From: DATEPR01 sp036503065
Lineage (GTDB): Bacteria > Actinomycetota > Actinomycetes > Mycobacteriales > Pseudonocardiaceae
Length of the DNA stretch: 26,968 nt
Direction: 5' to 3'
Assembly (NCBI GenBank): GCA_036503065.1
Contig: DASXXM010000077.1
Span: 1 to 26,968 of the forward strand
The notes under the pieces are model-generated. The model was not told the DNA's origin. It worked only from the letters and a program-made list of their open reading frames with translations, and searched no databases. This document shows, piece after piece, positions 1-7,055 of this stretch. Position 1 is the stretch's first letter, and every line of letters begins with the position of its first letter. A program made the position numbers and the translations under genes.

Positions 1-654
1 CGCACCGGCGATCAGGTGCTCTGGTCGGCCGACGGCGACCTGGTGTTCCTCGGGCGCGACGACCAGCAGGTGAAGATTAGGGGCCACCGCGTCGAACTCG
101 GCGACATCGAGGCCACCGCCAATGCGATTCCCGGTGTGGCACAGGCGGTCGCCGCGGCGCGGGGCGATGGGTCGGACCGGCACCTGCTGCTGTTCCTGCG
201 CCGCGAACCCGGCGCGTCGGTCACGCCCGCGCTGGTGACCGAGCGGCTGTCCGCCGCGCTGCCGGGGTACATGGTGCCGACCCGGGTACTGCTCGTCGAC
301 ACCGTGCCGACCACCGGCAACGGCAAGGTGGACCGCGCCGCGCTGCTGGGCATGGCCGACCGGCTCATCGCGGCGGATCGCGACAGCGGGCCGCGAGAGC
401 ACATCGCGCCTAAAGACCCGCTGGAGCGGTGGCTGCTGGAGCTGTGGACCGAACTGCTCGGCCGCGACGACCTGTCCACGGGACGCTCGCTGCTGGAATG
501 CGGGGCGCATTCGCTGAACGTGCTCACCGCGCTGGGCCGGATCGAGACGGAACGCGGTGTCCGGGTTCCCGTTCTCGACTTCTTCCGCGCGCCGACCGTG
601 ACCGCACTGGCCGCGTTGGTGCGTGCCAACACCACGAACGGGAGTCGGTCGTGA
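1..654 (+). CDS. NRPS adenylation-carrier protein, C-terminal part (5' truncated)
   Basis: The reading frame is already open at base 1, so the gene starts upstream of the window. The visible part begins in the A7/A8 region of an amino-acid adenylation domain (RTGDQ, then GRDDQQVKIRGHRVELGDIE). It continues through the A10 motif GNGKVDR, whose lysine normally contacts the aminoacyl adenylate. A carrier (T/PCP) domain follows, with the phosphopantetheine site LLECGAHSLNVL; the modified Ser is encoded at 511-513. The protein ends about 45 residues later with no condensation, thioesterase or reductase domain. Any C domain would have to lie upstream. The substrate-coding part of the A domain is outside the window, so specificity cannot be read. 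The stop overlaps the next start (GTGA at 651-654), so this gene is the visible head of the biosynthetic operon. The likely role is to activate and tether one amino acid for the modifying enzymes that follow. Confidence 0.93.
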   Translation, partial: RTGDQVLWSADGDLVFLGRDDQQVKIRGHRVELGDIEATANAIPGVAQAVAAARGDGSDRHLLLFLRREPGASVTPALVTERLSAALPGYMVPTRVLLVDTVPTTGNGKVDRAALLGMADRLIAADRDSGPREHIAPKDPLERWLLELWTELLGRDDLSTGRSLLECGAHSLNVLTALGRIETERGVRVPVLDFFRAPTVTALAALVRANTTNGSRS

Positions 655-1403
655 CCGGACAGCCGACGGACCCGCTGGCCATCGTCAGCGGCGGCACGAG
701 GGGAATCGGCCTCGCGCTGAGCCGGCGTCTTGCCGAGACGGGACACCGGGTGGTCGCGCTGTACCGGGACGACCACACCGCGGCGGACAAGGCGCGGGCG
801 GAGGTGCCCGACCGGCTGCACCCGGTGCGCGTCGACGTGACGGACGCGGCCCGGATCGCCGACATGGCCGACGAAGTGCTCGCCGAGCACGGCACCCCGT
901 CGGTACTGGTGAACAACGCGGGCGTGAACGTCGACCGGCCGTTCACCGAGATGTCCGAACAGGACTGGCACACGGTGCTGGACACGAACCTCACCGGTCC
1001 GTTCCTGCTCACCAAGGCGTTCGTGCCCGCGATGCTCGCGGGCGGCGGCGGTTGCGTCGTGAACATCGGCGCGACCACCGGCCTGCGACCGAGGCTCAAC
1101 GGCGCGAACTACTGCGCGAGCAAGGCGGGTCTGTTGGCGCTGACCAAGTGTCTGGCGCTGGAGCTCGCACCGACCATCCGGGTCAACTGCCTGATCCCTG
1201 GCATGACCGACACCGAGGAACTGCGCACCCGTTTCCAACTCGACGATCCCGCACGCCTGGCCGGTGTGCTGGCCGAAATCCCCCAACGACGCATCGGTTC
1301 CACCGACGACATCGCGGACGCCCTCGAATTCCTGGTCAGCCAGCGCAGCGGCTACCTCACGGGGCAGAAGTTGATCGTCGACGGTGGCCAGTTCATGTGG
1401 TAG
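651..1403 (+). CDS. SDR-family oxidoreductase (FabG-like) with altered catalytic Ser
   Basis: This is a 250-residue classical short-chain dehydrogenase/reductase. The start is GTG at 651, preceded by GGAG six bases upstream and overlapping the NRPS stop. Visible motifs are the nucleotide-binding SGGTRGIG near the N-terminus, NNAG in the middle, and YCASK (Tyr154, Lys158). The C-terminus LTGQKLIVDGGQFMW is typical of FabG relatives. The position 13 residues before the catalytic Tyr, normally Ser, is Ala141 (NIGATTG), followed by two Thr. The enzyme may use a neighbouring Thr, act on an unusual substrate, or be weakly active. Its place between an A-T module and a ProA-like reductase suggests reduction of an aldehyde or ketone derived from a carrier-bound amino acid, which is inference. 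The family is certain; the substrate is unknown. Confidence 0.9.
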   Translation: MTGQPTDPLAIVSGGTRGIGLALSRRLAETGHRVVALYRDDHTAADKARAEVPDRLHPVRVDVTDAARIADMADEVLAEHGTPSVLVNNAGVNVDRPFTEMSEQDWHTVLDTNLTGPFLLTKAFVPAMLAGGGGCVVNIGATTGLRPRLNGANYCASKAGLLALTKCLALELAPTIRVNCLIPGMTDTEELRTRFQLDDPARLAGVLAEIPQRRIGSTDDIADALEFLVSQRSGYLTGQKLIVDGGQFMW

Positions 1404-1406
1404 GCG

Positions 1407-3005
1407 ATGATGACTGACACTGACCAGATCCTGCGCGCCGCCCGCGCCGCGTACCGCGCGGCCCCACCAGTCGGCGACTCCGCATACGAACTCTACTGCC
1501 GGGAACTCGCGCGAGGGCTCACTTCGGCCTGGCCCGAGGTGATCAGGGCCAACGAGCGTGACGTCGACGCGGCACTGCGCCGCGGCCTGCCGGACACGCT
1601 GGTCGGCCGGCTCCGGCTCACCGACCGGCATCTTGACTACCTGGTGGCGCTGACCGTCGAGGCGGCGGGCGCGCTGTCGGCGATCAGCGAACCGGAGCCC
1701 GGCGTCCGCGTCGGCGACTGGGGAGTCTTGTACAAGGTGCCCAAGCCGCTCGGCGTGGCGCTGATGATCTACGAGGCGCGGCCGACGGTGTCCGTCGAGG
1801 GCGCCCTGCTCCCGGTCGCGGTCGGCAACGCCGTGTTGTTGCGCGGTGGCAAGGAGATCGGCGCCACCAACGCGGCGCTCGCCGAGGTGATTAGGGCCGC
1901 TCTCGTCGCGTCGGGTCTACCCGGCGACATGGTGACGCTGCTGGCGGACCCGGATCGGTCGGTGCTGCGCGCTCTGCTGTCCCGTGCGGACGCGGTCGAC
2001 GTGCTGATCCCGAGGGGCAGTCCGTCGCTGATCGACTACTGCCGTACCAACAGCACCATCCCGCTGATCGCCAGCGGCGGCGGCGTCAACCACCTCTACG
2101 TGCACAACAGCGCGGACCTCGACCTGGCCGCACTGGCGACCCTGGACAGCAAGCTGCCGGAGCCGTCCGCGTGCAACACGGTGGAACTCGTGCTGGTCGA
2201 CGAGTCCGTCGCCGAGGACTTCGTGGCCCGGCTGCTGCGCCACGCCGAGCGTGGCGGCGAGCCGGTCACGGTGAAGCTCGACGCCGCGCTCCCGATGCCG
2301 GCACAGGGCGACGGGCCGTGGCGGGTGGCCCGGATGGAGCCCTACGACACCGGCCGCGAGTTTCTCGACCCCACGGTGGCCGTGCTGCCGGTGACGGGGC
2401 CGCGAGCCGCGATCGAGCACATCCGCACGCACGGCTCCGCGCACACCGAAGGCGTCATCGCGGGGGACAGGGCCGTGATCGAGGACTTCACCCGCCGGGT
2501 CGACGCGGCGGCGATCGTGGTGAACGGGTCGCTGCGGCTGCACGACGGCAACACCCTCGAACTCGGCGCGGAAGTGTCGATCAGCACCGGCAGGCTGCAC
2601 GTCCGCGGTCCCGTCGGGATGCGGTCGCTGCTCACCTACACGTGGGTGGTCGAGGCGAACGGCACGCTGCGCGCGACGGCCGACGGATCAGCTCATTCCA
2701 ACGAGCAGGAGCACACCGAAATGTCCACTGTAGACGACATCGACCACGCGTCGGTCGCCGAGTCCGTCAAGCGGGTGGTCATCGCCGAGTCCCGGCTGCC
2801 GCTCAGGCCGTCCGACGTGGCCGACGACGAACCGCTCAACGGCGACCTGCTGCGGGTGAACTCGCTCGGTTTCCTCGGCATGCTGGTGCGGCTGGAGGAC
2901 GAGTTGTCGATACAGCTGCCGGACGACCTGTTCGTCGGCCGCAGCTTCGCCACCGTCGCCGATCTGGTGGCCGTCGTGCTGACCGCATCGGCGGTGCACC
3001 GGTGA
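1407..3005 (+). CDS. Gamma-glutamyl phosphate reductase (ProA)-like protein fused to acyl carrier domain
   Basis: The protein has 532 residues. Residues 1 to about 425 are ProA-like, with PKPLGVALMIYEARPTVSVEG, GNAVLLRGGKE, the catalytic-Cys motif EPSACN (Cys256), a GSAHTEGVI segment and the family signature STGRLHVRGPVGM. After a short polar linker the C-terminal 90 residues form a carrier domain with the site RVNSLGFLG (Ser486; Asn replaces the usual Asp). Normal ProA reduces gamma-glutamyl phosphate to glutamate semialdehyde with NADPH through a Cys thioester. With a fused carrier and no glutamate kinase nearby, an attractive inference is direct reduction of an aminoacyl thioester to an aldehyde. 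An in-frame ATG at 2721 has its own AGGAG (2707-2711), so a free carrier may also be made. The start is ATG 1407 or 1410, three bases after the SDR stop. The domain calls are firm; the reaction is inferred. Confidence 0.9.
   Translation: MMTDTDQILRAARAAYRAAPPVGDSAYELYCRELARGLTSAWPEVIRANERDVDAALRRGLPDTLVGRLRLTDRHLDYLVALTVEAAGALSAISEPEPGVRVGDWGVLYKVPKPLGVALMIYEARPTVSVEGALLPVAVGNAVLLRGGKEIGATNAALAEVIRAALVASGLPGDMVTLLADPDRSVLRALLSRADAVDVLIPRGSPSLIDYCRTNSTIPLIASGGGVNHLYVHNSADLDLAALATLDSKLPEPSACNTVELVLVDESVAEDFVARLLRHAERGGEPVTVKLDAALPMPAQGDGPWRVARMEPYDTGREFLDPTVAVLPVTGPRAAIEHIRTHGSAHTEGVIAGDRAVIEDFTRRVDAAAIVVNGSLRLHDGNTLELGAEVSISTGRLHVRGPVGMRSLLTYTWVVEANGTLRATADGSAHSNEQEHTEMSTVDDIDHASVAESVKRVVIAESRLPLRPSDVADDEPLNGDLLRVNSLGFLGMLVRLEDELSIQLPDDLFVGRSFATVADLVAVVLTASAVHR
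2721..3005 (+). CDS. Possible internally initiated free acyl carrier protein
   Basis: Inside the ProA-carrier gene an in-frame ATG at 2721 is preceded by AGGAG at 2707-2711, a nine-base spacing typical of a real ribosome binding site. It lies exactly at the domain boundary. Translation from here would give a 94-residue stand-alone carrier with the phosphopantetheine Ser in RVNSLGF. This may be a functional internal start producing extra free carrier. It may equally be the relic of a separate ACP gene whose upstream neighbour lost its stop codon. Whether it is used cannot be told from sequence. Confidence 0.4.
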   Translation: MSTVDDIDHASVAESVKRVVIAESRLPLRPSDVADDEPLNGDLLRVNSLGFLGMLVRLEDELSIQLPDDLFVGRSFATVADLVAVVLTASAVHR

Positions 3006-4369
3006 CCGTCGAACTGGCGAAGCACTGGCGCAGCGTGCTGCCGCACCTGTCGGAGCAACTGCCGCCGGACCTGACCCCGCGGTCGGCGAGCGGCACGCCG
3101 GTGCACGTGAACCTGCCGCTGGAACTGGTCCGGCAGAGCGTGTCGCAGCGCGAGTACTGGCCGATCCCGGACGAGGTGCTCGACGCGTACCGCCGGTTCC
3201 GGCCGACTCCGCTGTGGCGGGCCACCGGTTTCGAGCGCGCGATCGGCGCCAGGGTGCCGGTGTACGTGAAGTACGAGGGCGGCAACATCTCCGGCAGCCA
3301 CAAGCTGAACACCGCGCTGGCGCAGGCGTACTACTACCAGCGGGCCGGTGTCCGCGAACTGGTGACCGGCACCGGTGCCGGCCAGTGGGGCACCGCACTG
3401 GCCGCCGCGTGCGCGCTGTTCGGACTGCGCTGCACCGTTTTCATGGTCGGGTCGAGCCTGCGCCGCAAGCCGTACCGCGGGGTGTTGATGCGCATGCTGG
3501 GTGCCCAGGTGCATGCCAGCCCGACCGGGCTGACCGAGGTCGGGGCACACCATGACGGCTCCGGCAACAGCCTGTCCCTCGCCATCGGCGAAGCCGTGGA
3601 ATACGCGGCAGGCCGCGACGGCGTCGCGTTCGCGATCGGCAGCGGGGAGACCTACAGCATCCTGCACCAGTCGGTGATCGGCATCGAGTCGATGGCACAG
3701 CTCGCCGAGGTCGACGCCGACGTGGACGCGGTGGTCGGGTGCGTCGGTGCCGGGTCCAACTTCGGCGGCATCGCCCTGCCGTTCCACGCCGAGGCCGCGG
3801 CAACGGGCTCCCGGCCACCGCTGCTCGTCGCCGCGGAGTCCAGCACCACGCCCAAGCTGACCAGGGGTGTCTACGCCTACGACCACACCGACGCCACCGG
3901 CAGCGGCCCGATGGAGGCGATGTACACCATCGGCAGCGACTACTCGATCCCCGACTCGCACTCCGCTGGACTGCGTTTCCACGGTGCCGCCAAGGTGATC
4001 TCGGCGATGCGGCACCGCGGCGAGGTCGCGGCCACCGCGGTCGGCCAGGTCGACGCGCTGGAGGCGGGCCGGCTGTTCACGGTGCACGAGACCGTGCTGC
4101 CCGCACCGGAGTCCGGGCACGCCCTGGCGGCAGCCGCCCGGCTGGCCACCACCGGCACGTCGGACGAGTCCGGGTATCGCGCCGAACGAGGCGTGCTGGT
4201 CTGCGTCAGCGGCCACGGCTACCTGGATCTGGCGGCCTACCAGCAGTTGCTGGACGGCGAGTTGAGCGACGAGGCACCCAGGGAGGCGGAACTGCTGCGC
4301 GCGGTCTCCGGCCTTGCCGAGGTCGGGACGTCCCGGCCGGCGCCGGTCATGGCAGGGAGGTCGTCGTGA
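3002..4369 (+). CDS. TrpB2-like (tryptophan synthase beta-like) PLP-dependent enzyme
   Basis: This 455-residue fold-type II PLP enzyme starts at GTG 3002 and overlaps the ProA-ACP stop by four bases. Signatures of the TrpB2 (TrpEb_2) group are all present: RPTPLWRATG, KYEGGNISGSHKLN with the PLP lysine Lys101, TGTGAGQWGTALA, SLRRKPYRG, a late CVGAGSNFGGI phosphate-binding loop, and LPAPESGHAL. The length is normal for the group. Family members catalyse beta-replacement or beta-elimination on serine-like amino acids. In TrpB the aminoacrylate is attacked by indole, but there is no trpA or other tryptophan gene here. In this operon it more likely builds or modifies a non-proteinogenic amino acid by adding a nucleophile to Ser, O-acyl/phospho-Ser or a homolog; this is inferred from context. 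True tryptophan synthesis cannot be excluded from sequence alone but is unlikely. Confidence 0.9.
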   Translation: MTVELAKHWRSVLPHLSEQLPPDLTPRSASGTPVHVNLPLELVRQSVSQREYWPIPDEVLDAYRRFRPTPLWRATGFERAIGARVPVYVKYEGGNISGSHKLNTALAQAYYYQRAGVRELVTGTGAGQWGTALAAACALFGLRCTVFMVGSSLRRKPYRGVLMRMLGAQVHASPTGLTEVGAHHDGSGNSLSLAIGEAVEYAAGRDGVAFAIGSGETYSILHQSVIGIESMAQLAEVDADVDAVVGCVGAGSNFGGIALPFHAEAAATGSRPPLLVAAESSTTPKLTRGVYAYDHTDATGSGPMEAMYTIGSDYSIPDSHSAGLRFHGAAKVISAMRHRGEVAATAVGQVDALEAGRLFTVHETVLPAPESGHALAAAARLATTGTSDESGYRAERGVLVCVSGHGYLDLAAYQQLLDGELSDEAPREAELLRAVSGLAEVGTSRPAPVMAGRSS

Positions 4370-5556
4370 ACACCGACACCATGAACGCCGACACCCTGAT
4401 CGCGCCGCCCACCGTCCGAGCCGAGTCGCTGGACTGCATCCAGGCGAATCTGGCCGTGCTGGCGGACCGCTGGTACGGCACGGACGCGCACCTGGCGCTC
4501 GGCGCGGAACTGACGTTCCGGCCGACGTTCGGTGCGGACGGCCTGGCCACCGTGGAACCCACTCTCGACGAACAGCTCGACAGGGCACAGCGCCTGCTCG
4601 GATTCGGCATCACGGCACGGTATCCGGGCGTCGGTGTCGACACGTTGCGGTCGCTGACGCAGCGGCACGGCGTGCTCTACGTGGTCGCCGACGCCTTCTA
4701 CATGCCCTGGGTGCCGTATCGCGGGCACCGGCACCTCGACCACAGCTTCCTGGTCGAGTCCGCGGCAGGCGCGACGGTCGTCGACGCCTACCTGAACCGG
4801 ACCCCGTGGGGTGTCGCGGAACCGGGCTGGTGGTTGCTGCCATGGGAGGACCTGCCGGCCACGCTGAACGCGATGCGGCTGGCACCGGCGCCGTCGGGTC
4901 CGCCGGCCACCGCACCCCTGGTGGACATCGCCGGACCCGACGAGCGCGCCCGCTACCTGTCGGGCTACGCACAGCACCCGGATCGGGAGCACGCGCTGGA
5001 TCGGCTCACCCTGGAAACCTGGCTGCTCGCCCGTTCCCGCAGGCTGCACGCGAACTTCCTGGCGTGGCACGGAGATTCGGTCGGACCCGAGGTCGACGAG
5101 CACCTGCGGCAGTGGGATCTGCTGGTCGAGCGGACCTATCTGGCGCTGCGGCGGGTGCAGAGCGATCGCGCCGAACCCGACGGTGTACTACCGCGGCTGG
5201 CGGCCCTGCTGGACGCCGACGAGCACGTCTTCCATCACAGCGCGGCGGAGCCGGCACCGCGGGATCACCGTGCCGGACCGGACGACCGCGTCGACGGTGC
5301 CGCGCACCGTGCTGTCGTGACCGAAGTGGTGGCCGGGGTGCTCGGCACCGAGCCGGCGCGGTTGTTGGACACGCCTGCCCTGACCGAGCTGTCCGCGTTC
5401 AACTCGTTCCGGGTGGTGGAGATCGTCGAGGCACTCGAACACCGCCTCGCCATCGAGTTCGACCCGGCTGACCTGGTGCCGGAGCACCTGCACCACCTCG
5501 ACGACCTGTGCCGGCTCGTGGCCGCACGGTGCACCACGACGGAGGGCGACCGGTGA
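4366..5556 (+). CDS. BtrH-like acyltransferase fused to a C-terminal carrier domain
   Basis: The protein has 396 residues; GTG 4366 is chosen because GGGAGG lies five bases upstream and it overlaps the previous stop. The N-terminal two thirds resemble the butirosin BtrH N-terminal family, a papain/C39-like fold. Candidate triad residues are Cys24 (LDCIQAN), His126 (HLDHSF) and Asp140 (VVDAY), with the family segment DAFYMPW between. BtrH transfers an acyl group from an ACP to an amine of an aminoglycoside. Residues from about 315 to the end form a carrier domain with the site SAFNSFRVVEI (Ser347; Asn precedes Ser). An acyltransferase carrying its own carrier could hold its donor covalently. 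A second BtrH-like gene lies at 11523. The acceptor is unknown because no aminoglycoside genes are present. The fold call is good; the function is inferred. Confidence 0.82.
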   Translation: MNTDTMNADTLIAPPTVRAESLDCIQANLAVLADRWYGTDAHLALGAELTFRPTFGADGLATVEPTLDEQLDRAQRLLGFGITARYPGVGVDTLRSLTQRHGVLYVVADAFYMPWVPYRGHRHLDHSFLVESAAGATVVDAYLNRTPWGVAEPGWWLLPWEDLPATLNAMRLAPAPSGPPATAPLVDIAGPDERARYLSGYAQHPDREHALDRLTLETWLLARSRRLHANFLAWHGDSVGPEVDEHLRQWDLLVERTYLALRRVQSDRAEPDGVLPRLAALLDADEHVFHHSAAEPAPRDHRAGPDDRVDGAAHRAVVTEVVAGVLGTEPARLLDTPALTELSAFNSFRVVEIVEALEHRLAIEFDPADLVPEHLHHLDDLCRLVAARCTTTEGDR

Positions 5557-7055
5557 CCGAACCGACGCTGTTACACGAGCTTCTCGACCGGGCGGCGGCA
5601 CGGTGGCCGGACCGTCCCGCCGTGTCCACCATGGCATCGACGATCACCTATGCCGAGCTCGCGGCCGCGAGCCGCAGGCTGGCGAGCCTGCTGCACGGCG
5701 CGGGCCTGCGCAGGGGTCGGCGGCTGGTCGTCGTCGCCCGGTCGGCCCCCGAGGTGCCGGCGCTGCTCTACGCGGCGTCCCGCATCGGCGTCGCGTTCTC
5801 GCTCCTGCACGAGCAGGTACGCGGCAGGCCGCTGGCGCACGTGCTCGACGACTGCGAGCCCGCGATGCTGGTCGCGGACACGGCGGAATCCCTTGCCATG
5901 GCAACGGATCGCGGTATTCTCGGATACACTGCGGACGATATCGCGCGGCGTGCCTTCGATGCGACCGCCGACGACTCGGCACCGGACGCGGACCCGCCGC
6001 TGGCGGTCGATCCGGTCTGCCTGATCTACACCTCCGGCACGACGTCACTGCCCAAGGCGGTGGTCAGTACCCACCAGCAGACGCTGTTCGCGGTGGGCGC
6101 GATCCAGTCCCAACTGTCCTATCGGGACGACGACGTGGTGTACTGCCCGCTGCCGCTGTCCTTCGACTACGGCATGTACCAGCTCTTCATCGGCGCGACA
6201 AGCGGTGCGCACGTGTGGCTGGGCCGCCCCGCCGAGGTCGGGCCCGCGCTGCTGCGCAACCTGGTGCACGCGAAGGCGACCGTGCTGCCCGCGGTGCCGG
6301 CGGTCGCCGACGCGCTGGCGCGCCTGCTGGCCAGAAAGGCCGGCGCGGTGCCGCCGCTGCGGCTGCTCACCAACACCGGCGCGACGATGCCCGGACCGGC
6401 GCTCACGGCGCTGCGTGCGGCCCTGCCGAAGCTGCGGGTGCAGTTGATGTTCGGCCTCACCGAGTGCAAGCGGGCGACCATCATGCCGCCCGACGGCGAC
6501 CTGAGCCGTCCCGGGTCGTCCGGTCGCGCGCTGCCCGGCACCGAGGTGTTCGTCGTGGACGAGTCCGGAAACCGGCTGCCACCGGGCGAGATCGGCGAGA
6601 TCACGGTCCGCGGCCCGAACGTCATGAGCGGCTACTGGCGCCGCCCCGAGTTGACCGCCATGCGATTCCCCAAGGCAGCGGGCCTGTTTCCGGAACTGCG
6701 GACCGGCGACCACGGCTGGGTCGACGACGACGGCTACCTGTACTTCGTCGGCAGGCGGGACGACATCTACAAGGAACGCGGCTTCCGGGTGAGCGCCACC
6801 GAGGTCGAGGCCGCCGCCCGGCTGGTCACCGGTGTCGACGCGGCCGCCGTGCTGACGCCGACCGATCGGACACCGGCGACGCTGGCCGTGGTGACCACGT
6901 TGAGCGGGGACGAGGTGCTGCTCGGATTGCGGGAGCAGATCGAGGAGTTCAAGATCCCGCGCCGCTGCCTGGTCGTGGACCGGCTGCCGTTGTCCGGCAA
7001 CGGCAAGGTCGACCGGAAGTCGTTGGCCGCCATGGTCGGCGGAGGTGCGGGATGA
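5553..7055 (+). CDS. AMP-forming amino acid:ACP ligase (BtrJ/VinN-like role, ANL superfamily)
   Basis: This 500-residue stand-alone adenylation enzyme starts at GTG 5553, with GGAGG seven bases upstream and an overlap with the previous stop. ANL motifs seen are the phosphate loop IYTSGTTSLPKAV, the A4 region SFDYGMYQLF, the A5 region FGLTECKRAT, GYWRRPEL, RTGDHGW, GRRDDIYKERGFRVS and the A10 NGKVDR. It has no carrier domain. It sits directly before a carrier-dependent decarboxylase and a free ACP. The best reading is that it adenylates a dicarboxylic amino acid (Asp, Glu or a methylated relative), probably on the side-chain carboxylate, and loads that ACP. The basic KR pair right after the TE of A5 would suit a carboxylate substrate, but this is by-eye inference. 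A plain acyl-CoA ligase is the alternative. Confidence 0.85.
   Translation: MTEPTLLHELLDRAAARWPDRPAVSTMASTITYAELAAASRRLASLLHGAGLRRGRRLVVVARSAPEVPALLYAASRIGVAFSLLHEQVRGRPLAHVLDDCEPAMLVADTAESLAMATDRGILGYTADDIARRAFDATADDSAPDADPPLAVDPVCLIYTSGTTSLPKAVVSTHQQTLFAVGAIQSQLSYRDDDVVYCPLPLSFDYGMYQLFIGATSGAHVWLGRPAEVGPALLRNLVHAKATVLPAVPAVADALARLLARKAGAVPPLRLLTNTGATMPGPALTALRAALPKLRVQLMFGLTECKRATIMPPDGDLSRPGSSGRALPGTEVFVVDESGNRLPPGEIGEITVRGPNVMSGYWRRPELTAMRFPKAAGLFPELRTGDHGWVDDDGYLYFVGRRDDIYKERGFRVSATEVEAAARLVTGVDAAAVLTPTDRTPATLAVVTTLSGDEVLLGLREQIEEFKIPRRCLVVDRLPLSGNGKVDRKSLAAMVGGGAG

Noticed and set aside
2693..4588. Long open frame of about 630 codons on the minus strand across ProA-ACP and the TrpB2-like gene
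   Set aside because: It is antisense to genes with strong motifs, has low-complexity Arg/Gly/Ala-rich content and shows no family motif. Such frames are common shadows in high-GC DNA. The same applies to the antisense frames at 12-1631, 6045-7187, 7064-8338, 8614-9744, 9719-11113 and 12202-14529.
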